A stretch of 64,000 nucleotides of DNA, taken from NCBI RefSeq assembly GCF_009827655.1, contig NZ_WTYV01000003.1, positions 1 to 64,000 of the forward strand, in the 5' to 3' direction. The DNA is from Alteraurantiacibacter buctensis (GTDB taxonomy: Bacteria; Pseudomonadota; Alphaproteobacteria; Sphingomonadales; Sphingomonadaceae). The notes under the pieces are model-generated. The model saw nothing but the letters and a program-made list of their open reading frames with translations. It was not told the DNA's origin and ran no database searches. The position numbers were made by a program, and so were the translations under genes. Below, one piece after another: positions 34,434-42,348 of this stretch. Numbering within the stretch: the first letter of the stretch is position 1; each line of letters starts with the position of its first letter.

Positions 34434-34622
34434 GGGAGGGGGCTCCTGGTTGAACATCAGCGGGCGATTGCTCGTTCGCTGTATGTTCTTTCCTTCGCCA
34501 CGCGTCGGGGTGTAGGAAATGCTCTGCTGTGATTTTGGCCGGGTCGACCAAGCAAAAAGCGACATTTGGCGATGGTCGGGGCGGTTTGTGCGTGGTGCCC
34601 GATGTGATCTGCGTCCCGGCTA

Positions 34623-34678
34623 CCGGAAACTGCGCCAGGCCTGCCGGAACTTGCGCGTCGCCATCCGAATTTTGCGCG
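34623..34678. promoter_or_regulatory. three 14-bp repeats at 21-bp spacing, putative operator array
   Basis: CCGGAAACTGCGCC (34623-34636), CCGGAACTTGCGCG (34644-34657) and CCGAATTTTGCGCG (34665-34678) recur exactly every 21 bp in the 370-bp divergent region between traA and the helix-turn-helix regulator at 34804. A weaker match follows at 34683. No gene was found in this interval. Confidence 0.6.
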
Positions 34679-34803
34679 AATCTTGGAAATCGCGCTCAGC
34701 GGGCGTTCTCCTATGTTCCGCAAATGTTCTTTTTGTTTTCCTACACCAATCCTTCGCGTCTAGCCCTGAGTCGACCAGCAATCAGGATAAAAAGGACCTG
34801 CCA

Positions 34804-35295
34804 ATGCGAACGACGATGATGTTGACCGAGGAAGTGGTGCGGGCCGATCTCGCCCGCCTGCTGGTTGCCGCAGTCGAAGAAAGCGGCCGATCACGCGGGC
34901 AGATCGCGCACGATGCCCATGTCCACCGTGATGCTCTGCGGCGGATCCTTGCCGGAACACGCTCGGCTTCCCTCGGCGAAGCCATGCGCATCCTTGCCGC
35001 CTGCGAGGTCAAGCCGCACGCGCAGATGCTGTTGTTCCTGGTCTGCGGCAGCGATCAGGCCGTGGCCTGGCTGCAATCTGACCTCGCCGATTTCTTCGCC
35101 GAGTTCAGCGCAGAGTTCCCGGTTGCGCTCGAACGTATCCTCGGCAACCAGATTGCCGATGTGAAGCCGCGCTGGGCGAAGGGAACTGCGTTGCGTGTGG
35201 CGCGGCTGCTATCGGATCACATCGTCGAGCTTGAGCGAAAAGATGCGTTCCTCGGCAACTTCTTTGCCGGCGAAGCGGGAGGTGCACGTGTCTGA
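34804..35295 (+). CDS. XRE-like transcriptional regulator of the tra region
   Basis: A 163-residue protein with a helix-turn-helix-like segment near the N-terminus (EESGRSRGQIAHDAHVHRDALRRILAGTRSASLGEAMRIL, about 25-64) and a helical C-terminal domain (AWLQSDLADFFAEFSAEFPVALERIL). ATG 34804 follows an AAGGA site. It is divergent from traA and faces the 21-bp repeat array, so it probably controls the tra operon. Its last bases overlap the next regulator's GTG start. Confidence 0.7.
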   Translation: MRTTMMLTEEVVRADLARLLVAAVEESGRSRGQIAHDAHVHRDALRRILAGTRSASLGEAMRILAACEVKPHAQMLLFLVCGSDQAVAWLQSDLADFFAEFSAEFPVALERILGNQIADVKPRWAKGTALRVARLLSDHIVELERKDAFLGNFFAGEAGGARV

Positions 35296-35500
35296 ATTTG
35301 ATCAAGCCGACCAATCGCAGGTCCGGCCAGCTTCGCGCCTGATCCGGCTGAAGGAAGTGCAACACCGAGTCGGGCTGAGCCGGTCAACCATCTACAAGAA
35401 AATGGCTGACGGGCGTTTTCCGAAATCGCGTTCGTTGGGGTCAAAGTGTACGGTCTGGGTCGAAGCGGAGATCGAAGACTGGATTTCGCAAATCATTTAA
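35288..35500 (+). CDS. AlpA/excisionase-type small DNA-binding protein
   Basis: A 70-residue winged-helix/MerR-like protein: RLIRLKEVQHRVGLSRSTIYKKMADGRFPKSRSLGSK, then VWVEAEIEDWI. This is the AlpA-family pattern, used as an activator of integrase or excision genes in P4-like and ICE elements. The GTG at 35288 has GGAGG 6 bases upstream and overlaps the previous gene's stop. It could control excision of the surrounding element. Confidence 0.85.
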   Translation: MSEFDQADQSQVRPASRLIRLKEVQHRVGLSRSTIYKKMADGRFPKSRSLGSKCTVWVEAEIEDWISQII

Positions 35501-36051
35501 TTGACAATATAATAGAATACATAATGTGGTTCGAAAATTGGACGTGTTTTTGATTAAGAGTTTGAAATGCACATTCCTTACGCTTGCCTGTTTATTTCCG
35601 ATCCTGGCCAGATAAGCAAAAATGCAGGTCGTTCCTGCTCGTTCTCATCCTCCTGCTCCGGAAACGCCGGAAATCTCTGACGGTGAGAGCGGACGACGGC
35701 CACGGTATGTTGTTCGCTCCGGCATCACGCAGGGCTTTCACATAAGGAGTCCCTCAGCCACTGGATATCAGCAGAGCTGAAAGGCACATAAGCTGCGCGC
35801 GCCTTGCTATCTGCCGAAACGGTAGTGCTTTGAGCCGCTCGAGATGTCGCTGCTGAAGCGTGGCGCTGTCTGGCATGAGACGTGTCGTCGCCGGATTGTC
35901 AGGATGCGCATTAACGCCCCAATCGGCGTCAGAGGTCAGCTATTACTGTTGTCTATGCGACTGCTGCGAAAATGTAATTTCCCAAGGTCGGTCGGGCCAA
36001 GCATAGGGACTGTGGTGGGCAGCCGGCTACGGCTTTCGCGGGGATGACAAA
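35501..36051. other. 551-bp non-coding gap, AT-rich at its left end
   Basis: I see no convincing gene here. The first 80 bases are AT-rich (TTGACAATATAATAGAATAC and similar), unlike the surrounding high-GC DNA. The rest is of ordinary composition with short unrelated open frames. This is the transition from the tra region to catabolic block B and may hide an element end. Confidence 0.5.
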
Positions 36052-36339
36052 ATGGGACTTTACATTATTAGTTGCATCGATCGGTCGGGCTCGCTCGACC
36101 TGCGCATGGCTACTCGTCCCAAGCACCTCCAATTCCTCGCCGAGTCCTCGGGGGTCAAGGTTGCCGGACCGTTTCTCGATGATGATGGCAACATGGTCGG
36201 CTCGATGCTGATCGTCGAGGTCGCCAGCCTGGAAGACGCTCGTAATTTTGCCGCCTGCGACCCCTATGCCCAAGTCGGCCTATTCCAGTCTTCGGACATA
36301 CGACCATGGAAGCAGACCGCAGGAACCGCCACATTGTAA
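36052..36339 (+). CDS. YciI-like protein
   Basis: A 95-residue YciI/EthD-like alpha-beta protein: MGLYIISCIDRSGSLDLR, then HLQFLAESSGVKVAGPFLDDDGNMVGSMLIVEVASLEDA and DPYAQVGLFQSSDIRPW. Relatives include a 5-chloromuconolactone-type dehalogenase and small enzymes of aromatic catabolism, so a role in block B is plausible. The GGGG before the ATG may serve as the ribosome site. It has no partner in an operon; the GntR gene converges on it. Confidence 0.8.
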   Translation: MGLYIISCIDRSGSLDLRMATRPKHLQFLAESSGVKVAGPFLDDDGNMVGSMLIVEVASLEDARNFAACDPYAQVGLFQSSDIRPWKQTAGTATL

Positions 36340-36509
36340 CGCTTTGCCGATCAGAACTTGCCCGTGGTTCTTCCACGATGGTGCGATGGGCAGGTCGGTA
36401 GATGAACGTTGATCGGCCAAGGAGCGGCGCGACGACATCGAGCGTTTCTGATGCTTTTGTCTGGTTGTACGCGCTGAGGATGCATTGGGCTGGCGGCGAG
36501 GTGCGTATC

Positions 36510-37187
36510 TCAGTCACCGCTTGTCTTGCGCCTTGCGAACATGCTCCTCCGCTGGTGATTGGCGTGCTCGCGGAAGAGAAATTCGGCGCGCGAGCCGTCG
36601 CGTTCCCGAATTGCCTCCACGATTGCATGGTGGAAACCGTGGGCGCGATGCAGCATTTCGAACGCCTTGCGCAGACCGATCTGGTCAAAGACGATCACTG
36701 AGGGCGCCACGAACGGCACGTGTTCCAGGCGTTCCAAGAATGACGTCAGGATCGGCGAGTTGCATGCTTCGATAATAAGCCGGTGGAACCTACCATTCAT
36801 GGCACCATATAAATTTTCATCCTCTAGAGTGAGCTCTCCCTTCTCGAACAGACGATCGCCATCTGCGAGGCACTGATCGAGAGCAGCCAGAATGACCTTG
36901 CTGGTGCCATCCTCAGCCAATTTGCGTGCAGCCCAGCCTTCGAGGGTCGCGCGCAGGTCGAGCGCCTCGAAGGTTTCCTTCTCACCGAACGACGAAACCA
37001 TGAAACCGCGCTTGCCGACCGGCTCAATGAACCCTTGAGATGCCAGCATCGGAAGCAAGTTGCGTATTGGTGTGCGGGATACGCCCAGGCGCTCGGCCAG
37101 CCCGGCCTCGGTCAATCTCTCGCCAGGAGCGAGGTCTTCACGAAGGATCATCTCCTTCACCTTGTTCTCGAGGGATCCGTTCTTCAT
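36510..37187 (-). CDS. GntR-family (FCD/VanR subgroup) regulator
   Basis: A 225-residue regulator: an N-terminal winged helix (LENKVKEMILREDLAPGERLTEAGLAERLGVSRTPIRNLLPMLA) and an FCD effector domain with helices carrying the usual metal/ligand residues (ENLYGAMNGRFHRLIIEACNSP and HRAHGFHHAIVEAI). FCD regulators respond to organic and aromatic acids. The start at 37187 is preferred to a longer frame to 37337. It is divergent from LigM-like copy 2 and the shared 202-bp promoter holds two identical 14-bp repeats, so it probably controls that gene. Confidence 0.9.
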   Translation of the reverse strand: MKNGSLENKVKEMILREDLAPGERLTEAGLAERLGVSRTPIRNLLPMLASQGFIEPVGKRGFMVSSFGEKETFEALDLRATLEGWAARKLAEDGTSKVILAALDQCLADGDRLFEKGELTLEDENLYGAMNGRFHRLIIEACNSPILTSFLERLEHVPFVAPSVIVFDQIGLRKAFEMLHRAHGFHHAIVEAIRERDGSRAEFLFREHANHQRRSMFARRKTSGD

Positions 37188-37246
37188 CGGCACATTTGAC
37201 GGCTGCGGGGGAAGATTGTCAAACTGATTAGATTGTGAACGACCGG

Positions 37247-37323
37247 TTTGGGATACAAATTCCTGGAAATCGTCCCGAATTGTGCGGAAGGCCCCCAAAA
37301 TTGCCCAAATTTGGGATACAAAT
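37247..37323. promoter_or_regulatory. two identical 14-bp repeats and a palindrome in the GntR/LigM-2 promoter
   Basis: TTTGGGATACAAAT occurs at 37247-37260 and 37310-37323, exactly 63 bp apart, about six helical turns. The second copy overlaps a perfect 12-bp palindrome CCCAAATTTGGG (37304-37315). GATACAAA resembles half of a GntR-type TGTATACA site. Confidence 0.55.
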
Positions 37324-37389
37324 GCGATTGCGAGCAAGGAATTTCTTCTCTAGGAGGCATAGCCGAAATCACGAATCCGGAGAGACGTT

Positions 37390-38763
37390 ATGGGTACATT
37401 GCAGCACAAGATCGATCAGGCGGGAGGCGCGCTGGCAATGCTGCGCAACTCCCAGATCGGGAGCTACGTTTTCCCGGTCGCGCCGGAGTTCTCGAACTGG
37501 CGCGACGAGGCCGAGGCGTGGAACAACACTGCCGTTCTGCTCGATCAATCCAACCACATGGTCGACCTTTATGTCGAGGGGCCGGATACGATACGGCTAC
37601 TGTCCGAGCTCGGCATCAACAAGTTCCAGGGTTTTGGTCGCAACAAGGCCAAGCAGTTCGTGTGCTGCAATCACGAGGGCGAGGTGATCGGCGACGCCGT
37701 CCTGTTCGGCCTCGATGACAATCGCATCAGTCTTGTTGGCCGTCCGCATATCCCCAACTGGGTTCAGTATAACGCGGTAGCCGGCGGCTACGACGTGGTA
37801 GTGGACCGTGACGAGCGCAGCATCGCCAGCACTCGCGGACGCCGCACCTACAGGTTCGAGGTTCAGGGGCCGAAGGCCTGGGAAGTGCTCGAACGGGTTA
37901 ACGGTGGCCCGATCGAGGACATCAAGTTCTTCCAGATGGGTCAGATCAAAATTGCCGGTCGCAACGTTCGCGCGCTGAAGCACGGTATGGCGGCAGCTCC
38001 TGGTCTGGAACTTTGGGGGCCGGCAGACGAGGGAGAAGAGGTTCGTGCCGCGATCCTGGAGGCTGGTCGTGACCTTGGTCTCATCCAAGGTGGTGCGAGG
38101 GCCTATTCGACAGCCAGCACCGAGAGCGGCTGGTATGCCTCGGTTCTGCCTGCCATCTACACCGATCCAAAACTGAAGGACTATCGCAACTGGCTGCCCG
38201 ATCGCGGTTTCGAGGCTGGAGCGTCGCTCGGCGGAAGCCTGATGAGCGACCGCATCGAAGATTACTACATCAAGCCGTGGGATGCAGGCTACAATTTCAT
38301 TGATTTCGATCGCGACTTCGTCGGTCGAGATGCTTTGCTGGCCGCCAGGCACCAGCCGCGCCTGAAGAAGGTGACGTTGCTGTGGAACAACGATGATGTG
38401 GTAGACATCTTCCGCTCGCAGTTCAACGTAGGTGACGAACGCTGCAAATTCATGGAAGCGCCCGCTGCTTATTACGCCACTTTCCCGTTCGACACGGTGA
38501 TGAAGAACGGTAGGAAGATCGGCGGCTTCTCGACATACGTAGTCTACAGCTCGAACGCTCGCCGGTGGATTTCACTGGCCCTGCTGGATGCGAACAGTGT
38601 TGGAGATGGCGATGAAGTGGAACTGACTTGGGGCGAACCGAACGGCGGGTCGAACCGCCCTCTGGTCGAACGTCACCGTCAGTGCACCGTGCGCGCAACC
38701 GTCGCTCCCAGCCCGCTGCAAAGCGCGGTCCGCGAGGGTTATCGACCCTACCTCGCAGCCTGA
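37390..38763 (+). CDS. LigM-like tetrahydrofolate-dependent O-demethylase (copy 2)
   Basis: A 457-residue GcvT-fold demethylase. The N-terminus (GTLQHKIDQAGGALAMLRNSQ) and VLLDQSNHMVDLYVEGPDT (about 59-77) closely follow copy 1; FEVQGPKAWEVLERVNGGP and KKVTLLWNNDDVVDIFRSQF match the shared core. It lies alone, divergent from the GntR regulator. It is followed by a deletion scar, so it may have lost its original downstream partners. Expected reaction: aryl-OCH3 plus tetrahydrofolate to phenol plus 5-methyl-tetrahydrofolate. Confidence 0.87.
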   Translation: MGTLQHKIDQAGGALAMLRNSQIGSYVFPVAPEFSNWRDEAEAWNNTAVLLDQSNHMVDLYVEGPDTIRLLSELGINKFQGFGRNKAKQFVCCNHEGEVIGDAVLFGLDDNRISLVGRPHIPNWVQYNAVAGGYDVVVDRDERSIASTRGRRTYRFEVQGPKAWEVLERVNGGPIEDIKFFQMGQIKIAGRNVRALKHGMAAAPGLELWGPADEGEEVRAAILEAGRDLGLIQGGARAYSTASTESGWYASVLPAIYTDPKLKDYRNWLPDRGFEAGASLGGSLMSDRIEDYYIKPWDAGYNFIDFDRDFVGRDALLAARHQPRLKKVTLLWNNDDVVDIFRSQFNVGDERCKFMEAPAAYYATFPFDTVMKNGRKIGGFSTYVVYSSNARRWISLALLDANSVGDGDEVELTWGEPNGGSNRPLVERHRQCTVRATVAPSPLQSAVREGYRPYLAA

Positions 38764-38835
38764 GCCGAGCTTGTTCCACTGGGCGCGGCCTAGAATTACC
38801 CGGCCCTTTTCGCCGAAAGGGACAAACTAGTCGGA

Positions 38836-39117
38836 TCATGCCCCTCTTCCGCTCTCGGGCGGATGAGGGGCGACGACACGTCGTACGGCTTCTGTTAGGG
38901 ACTTGCGCAACTCGCGGCAAGTCGAGCTCGGTTCTCCGCCTTCGAAAGAGCTTTCCGCGCCAACCCTAGACATGGTCAGGATGAGTTCGAGCAGGTTCTC
39001 GGCTGGGAATGAGCACGTGATGAGGCCGGCTTCTTGCGCGACACTTATCGCTGCACGTTTCTCCGCTGCCGCTTCCAAGGCCACAGCTGGCGGTGGGGTG
39101 TTGCGCTCCAGAGTATG
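38836..39117 (-). pseudogene. C-terminal remnant of a TetR regulator
   Basis: The minus strand from about 39117 down to the stop at 38836 encodes WHTLERN, then AAAEKRAAISVAQEAGLITCSF, PAENLLELILTMSRVG and LTEAVRRVVAPHP, the usual C-terminal domain of AcrR/TetR proteins. The DNA-binding domain is absent. Upstream of 39117 the frame reads antisense through an SDR remnant. Inactive as a regulator. Confidence 0.7.
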
Positions 39118-39550
39118 CCAGCGAGCATACGCTGCAGCGAAGTTTGCAGTCGATGGCCTTACCCGCTCTCTCGCGTCAGAGACGGCGGTCTTCGGCATTC
39201 GCTTCCTGGTGATCGAACCCAGTGGGTTTGCGACGGACTGGGCGGGCAAATCGATGGAGACCGAGCAGCTGGCACCAGGCTATGAAGCTACGGTCGGTGC
39301 CTTCGCGCAGATGCTCCGCAGCATGGAATCGGCCGGTGACCCCAACCGCGCCGCCGCCATCATTGTCGATGTGGTCAAGCGCAAGAACCTGCCCAGTCAC
39401 CTCTTGCTGGGCGATCATGCCGTTCAGGGGGCGATCGCCTATTCTGATAGCCAGATCGTCGAAGCTCGCACCTGGCAGGCTGTCAGTTCGTCGGCCGACT
39501 TTGGCCAGCCATACCCGGTCGAGATGCCGGCAGACAAAGTCGCGGAATAG
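39118..39550 (+). pseudogene. C-terminal remnant of a short-chain dehydrogenase
   Basis: From about 39118 the plus strand encodes RAYAAAKFAVDGLTRSLASE, containing the catalytic YxxxK, then GIRFLVIEPSGFATDWAGKSM and a C-terminus typical of short-chain dehydrogenases, to the stop at 39550. The Rossmann nucleotide-binding half is missing. The remnant abuts a TetR remnant on the other strand, so one deletion removed the 5' ends of a divergent tetR-SDR pair. Confidence 0.75.
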
Positions 39551-39780
39551 CATCCGAAGTCAGTCGATATCGCGAGATGAAGAGCGGGGCCGAGCGCGAA
39601 GGCTCGGCCCCAGGCGACCATCTTGGCCTCTGGCGCCGCCTTGTCGAACGACATATCTGCCTAACCCACCAGCCGGGCGAGTTTGCCGAGTGGCGGCGCT
39701 GTTGGCCATAGCCGGCTGCGGTAAGGTGAACCCCGTCAATCGGAGATGAGTTGTGTTTAGCTTGACAACAACCCACTCGC

Positions 39781-40752
39781 TCAGGGTGCTTCAGCCGAAC
39801 ATCTGATCACTTGCTTGCCCAGAATGCCTTCAATTTCGCCAACCATCACGTCACCGTCCCGCAGAAACCGGTTGTAGTGAGTGCCATTGCCTGATGGCGA
39901 CCCTGTCATAATGATATCGCCGGGCTGAAGCTGGGCATATGAAGAAGCGAACTCGACAAGACGGGCGACATCGAAAATCATGTCGCTGGTCCCCTCATCC
40001 TGCTTCACCTCACCATTCAACGACAGGCGAATGTGCAACTTCTGCGGATCAGAAACAAAGCGGGCAGGCGTGATATAGGGCCCCAAGATGTGAAAGCCGG
40101 GAGCGCTCTTGCAAGCTAGCCAGTCCATGCCCAGAGCTTTCAAGTCGGGCCGACTGACCAGTTCACGGGCGGTGATATCGTTGGCGATCGTGTAGCCGGC
40201 CACATAGTCCAGCGCATCTTCGCGCGAGACCCGCCGGGCTGACTTGCCGATAACTACCGCCAGTTCAAGTTCCCAATCCACTTGCTCCATATCGTATGGG
40301 ATCGTCAGGCCGCGGGCCGGACCGGCGATGCCGCTGCGCAGCCCGACCCAAATAAAGGGCATTCCGCTTGCGGCACGTTCGTCCATTTCCCTGGTCGCCC
40401 GCTCCCTGCGTTCCTCGCGGCTCAGATCCTGAAACCCGCCCGCGCCGCTATCGACAACGAGCTCGATGACATGATTGCGATAATTGGCACCCGCGCCAAA
40501 CAGGTTTTCCGGTTTCAACGGTAAATGCGCGACGAAGAGATCTTCATCCCGCCACGCGTCGCCGGGTGCTCTGGCAACGGCGTTGTCAATAGCAAGCGAA
40601 AGCCGTTCCCAGTTCTCGAAGATGTCCAGGAGTGTTGCGGGGCAGTCAGGCAATATGTCCTGCAGCGCTGCGACCTTTCCGTCCCGCACAACACCTGGCC
40701 AGCGCGGGCCACCATCGCGATTGAAGGTTCCCAGAGCGTACATTTCGGTCAT
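39781..40752 (-). CDS. FAH-family hydrolase (acylpyruvase/fumarylpyruvate type)
   Basis: A 323-residue fumarylacetoacetate-hydrolase-superfamily enzyme that cleaves or hydrates 2-oxo products of aromatic ring cleavage. The metal ligands are E161, E163 (DWELELAVVIG) and D192 (IANDITAREL); LFGAGANYRNHV and GDIIMTGSPSGNG are the family loops. It shares its ATGA junction with the SnoaL-like gene upstream and is read leftwards from the promoter shared with the LysR gene. It probably acts after the extradiol-type dioxygenase at 42349. Confidence 0.88.
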   Translation of the reverse strand: MTEMYALGTFNRDGGPRWPGVVRDGKVAALQDILPDCPATLLDIFENWERLSLAIDNAVARAPGDAWRDEDLFVAHLPLKPENLFGAGANYRNHVIELVVDSGAGGFQDLSREERRERATREMDERAASGMPFIWVGLRSGIAGPARGLTIPYDMEQVDWELELAVVIGKSARRVSREDALDYVAGYTIANDITARELVSRPDLKALGMDWLACKSAPGFHILGPYITPARFVSDPQKLHIRLSLNGEVKQDEGTSDMIFDVARLVEFASSYAQLQPGDIIMTGSPSGNGTHYNRFLRDGDVMVGEIEGILGKQVIRCSAEAP

Positions 40753-41180
40753 TAATCGCTATCCTTGCCTTTCGCCCCGGTAGCCTGCGTTGGCGCATCA
40801 ACCGGCAAGCGCACCGCGTGAAAACTCTTCATCTTCCAGTCGGACGATTCCCGCACCCAGACCTGGGTTACATACGCCTCCACCGTGACCCGCTCGTCGC
40901 TCTCGCGACGGCCGACCGTATTCGTCATCGGACCTGTCATGATTGCCGCGTCGTCGCCGATGGGGCGGATCAGCAGGTCGCCTCGTTCAATCGCGTGGAA
41001 GCGGATAAAGCCGCCCGCATGTCCGAGAACTTCACTTTTGCCATGTACGTTGCCGGTCGCGTGAACATGCACAATATCGTCACACATCAGCGCGGCAAAC
41101 GCCGCCATGTCATCCGATACCAGTGCGGCCTGGCGCTCCTTCTCGCGAAGCAAAAGTTCCTCTTCTAGTGTGGAAGTCAT
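40752..41180 (-). CDS. SnoaL-like / NTF2-fold protein
   Basis: A 142-residue NTF2-fold protein resembling the SnoaL-like/DUF4440 group: LLLREKERQAALVSDDMAAFAALMCDDIVHVHATG, then GDLLIRPIGDDAAIMTG and VWVRESSDWKMKSFHAVRL. It is the first gene of a two-gene unit with the FAH-family hydrolase, overlapping it by one base, and is divergent from LysR. Sequence motifs differ from the SnoaL pair at 4.4-5.3 kb. Function unknown. Confidence 0.75.
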   Translation of the reverse strand: MTSTLEEELLLREKERQAALVSDDMAAFAALMCDDIVHVHATGNVHGKSEVLGHAGGFIRFHAIERGDLLIRPIGDDAAIMTGPMTNTVGRRESDERVTVEAYVTQVWVRESSDWKMKSFHAVRLPVDAPTQATGAKGKDSD

Positions 41181-41342
41181 CGCCCGAGATCCCCGCGTCT
41201 GCTCGCTAGCCTGTCTGGTTAAGCGCTAACTGCTCAAACGTGTGCGCGTCCAATTGGATCGCCGGTATGCAGCTATCAGCACCTCTGATACCTTCGTGTG
41301 GGCATTTGGCTTTATAGAAGCAAATCCCAAACTGGAGGATGC

Positions 41343-42245
41343 ATGCGCTTCGAACGGCTCGACCTGAACCTGCTGGTGGCTCTCGCGGTGCTGATCGAGG
41401 AGCGCAGCGTCTCGGCTGCGGCACGTCGCCTACATCTCAGTCAACCCGCAGTAAGCGGCGCGTTGAATCGGTTACGCGACTTCTTTGGCGACGAGCTGCT
41501 CGTGCAAAGCGGGCGCCAAATGGTCCTTACTCCCAAGGCGGAAGAACTGGCGGGACCGGTGAACGATGCGTTGATGTTGATCCGCACCCGCATTACCACG
41601 CCAGCCCGGTTCGATCCGGAAAGGGTCGAGCGTACCTTTCGCGTAATCGCCTCGGATTATGTGTTTCTTGTGTTCTTGGCCGAAATGGTAGCAGGCTTAG
41701 CCAAGACTGCCCCTGGTCTCTCCTTCGAGATTCTTTCTCCCGAGGAGCGCACCATGGACCTCCTCGATCGGGGCGAGGCAGATCTGCTCATCACGATCGA
41801 CACGCGCGTCCGACCCGATTTTCCCCGGCTGGAGCTGTTCAAGGATGAACAGGCGGTTATCTGCTGGTCTGGATCGCGGCATGCCGCCGGAATCGACCGG
41901 GAGGCATTTGGCGCTGCGGGCCACGCGGTCAGCTATTTTGGGCCGGCGCGCGCACCAGCATTTTCCGAGCTTTATTTTGAACAGCACGCGATTGATCGAC
42001 GTATCGAAGTTTACGTTCCTACTTTCACCATGCTGCCTGATGCAGTGATCGGGACCGAGCGGCTTGCCACGATCCAGCGACGGTATGCAGTGCGTTGCGC
42101 ACGCGTCATGCCTATCTCGGTACTTCCGGTGCCCTATCCCGTGCCGATGTTGACCGAAGTGGCGCAATGGCACAGTATGAGGTCGCAAGATGCCGGGGTG
42201 CAATGGCTCGTCAAGACGATCGAGCAAGCGGCAGGAGCCCTCTGA
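41343..42245 (+). CDS. LysR-family regulator
   Basis: A 300-residue LysR-type activator: MRFERLDLNLLVALAVLIEERSVSAAARRLHLSQPAVSGALNRLRDFF (helix-turn-helix, about 1-50) and a substrate-binding domain (VERTFRVIASDYVFLVFLAEM, EADLLITIDTRVRPDF), resembling the NodD/LinR group. The start at 41343 is set by a GGAGG site. It is divergent from the SnoaL/FAH genes and lies just before the extradiol-type dioxygenase and the large operon, so it may control either unit. Confidence 0.9.
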   Translation: MRFERLDLNLLVALAVLIEERSVSAAARRLHLSQPAVSGALNRLRDFFGDELLVQSGRQMVLTPKAEELAGPVNDALMLIRTRITTPARFDPERVERTFRVIASDYVFLVFLAEMVAGLAKTAPGLSFEILSPEERTMDLLDRGEADLLITIDTRVRPDFPRLELFKDEQAVICWSGSRHAAGIDREAFGAAGHAVSYFGPARAPAFSELYFEQHAIDRRIEVYVPTFTMLPDAVIGTERLATIQRRYAVRCARVMPISVLPVPYPVPMLTEVAQWHSMRSQDAGVQWLVKTIEQAAGAL

Positions 42246-42348
42246 AGAGGGGCAGCTTTCGGCTATACAACGTATCACGCTAAACGATTTCCGCAGTCCA
42301 CTCTGCTTGGACTAATCCAGCAGCACAAATTGCCCTGGAGGTTGAGCC

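Noticed and set aside
35501..35530. TTGACA followed by TATAAT-like bases as a promoter
   Set aside because: The spacing between the two boxes is far too short for a sigma-70 promoter.
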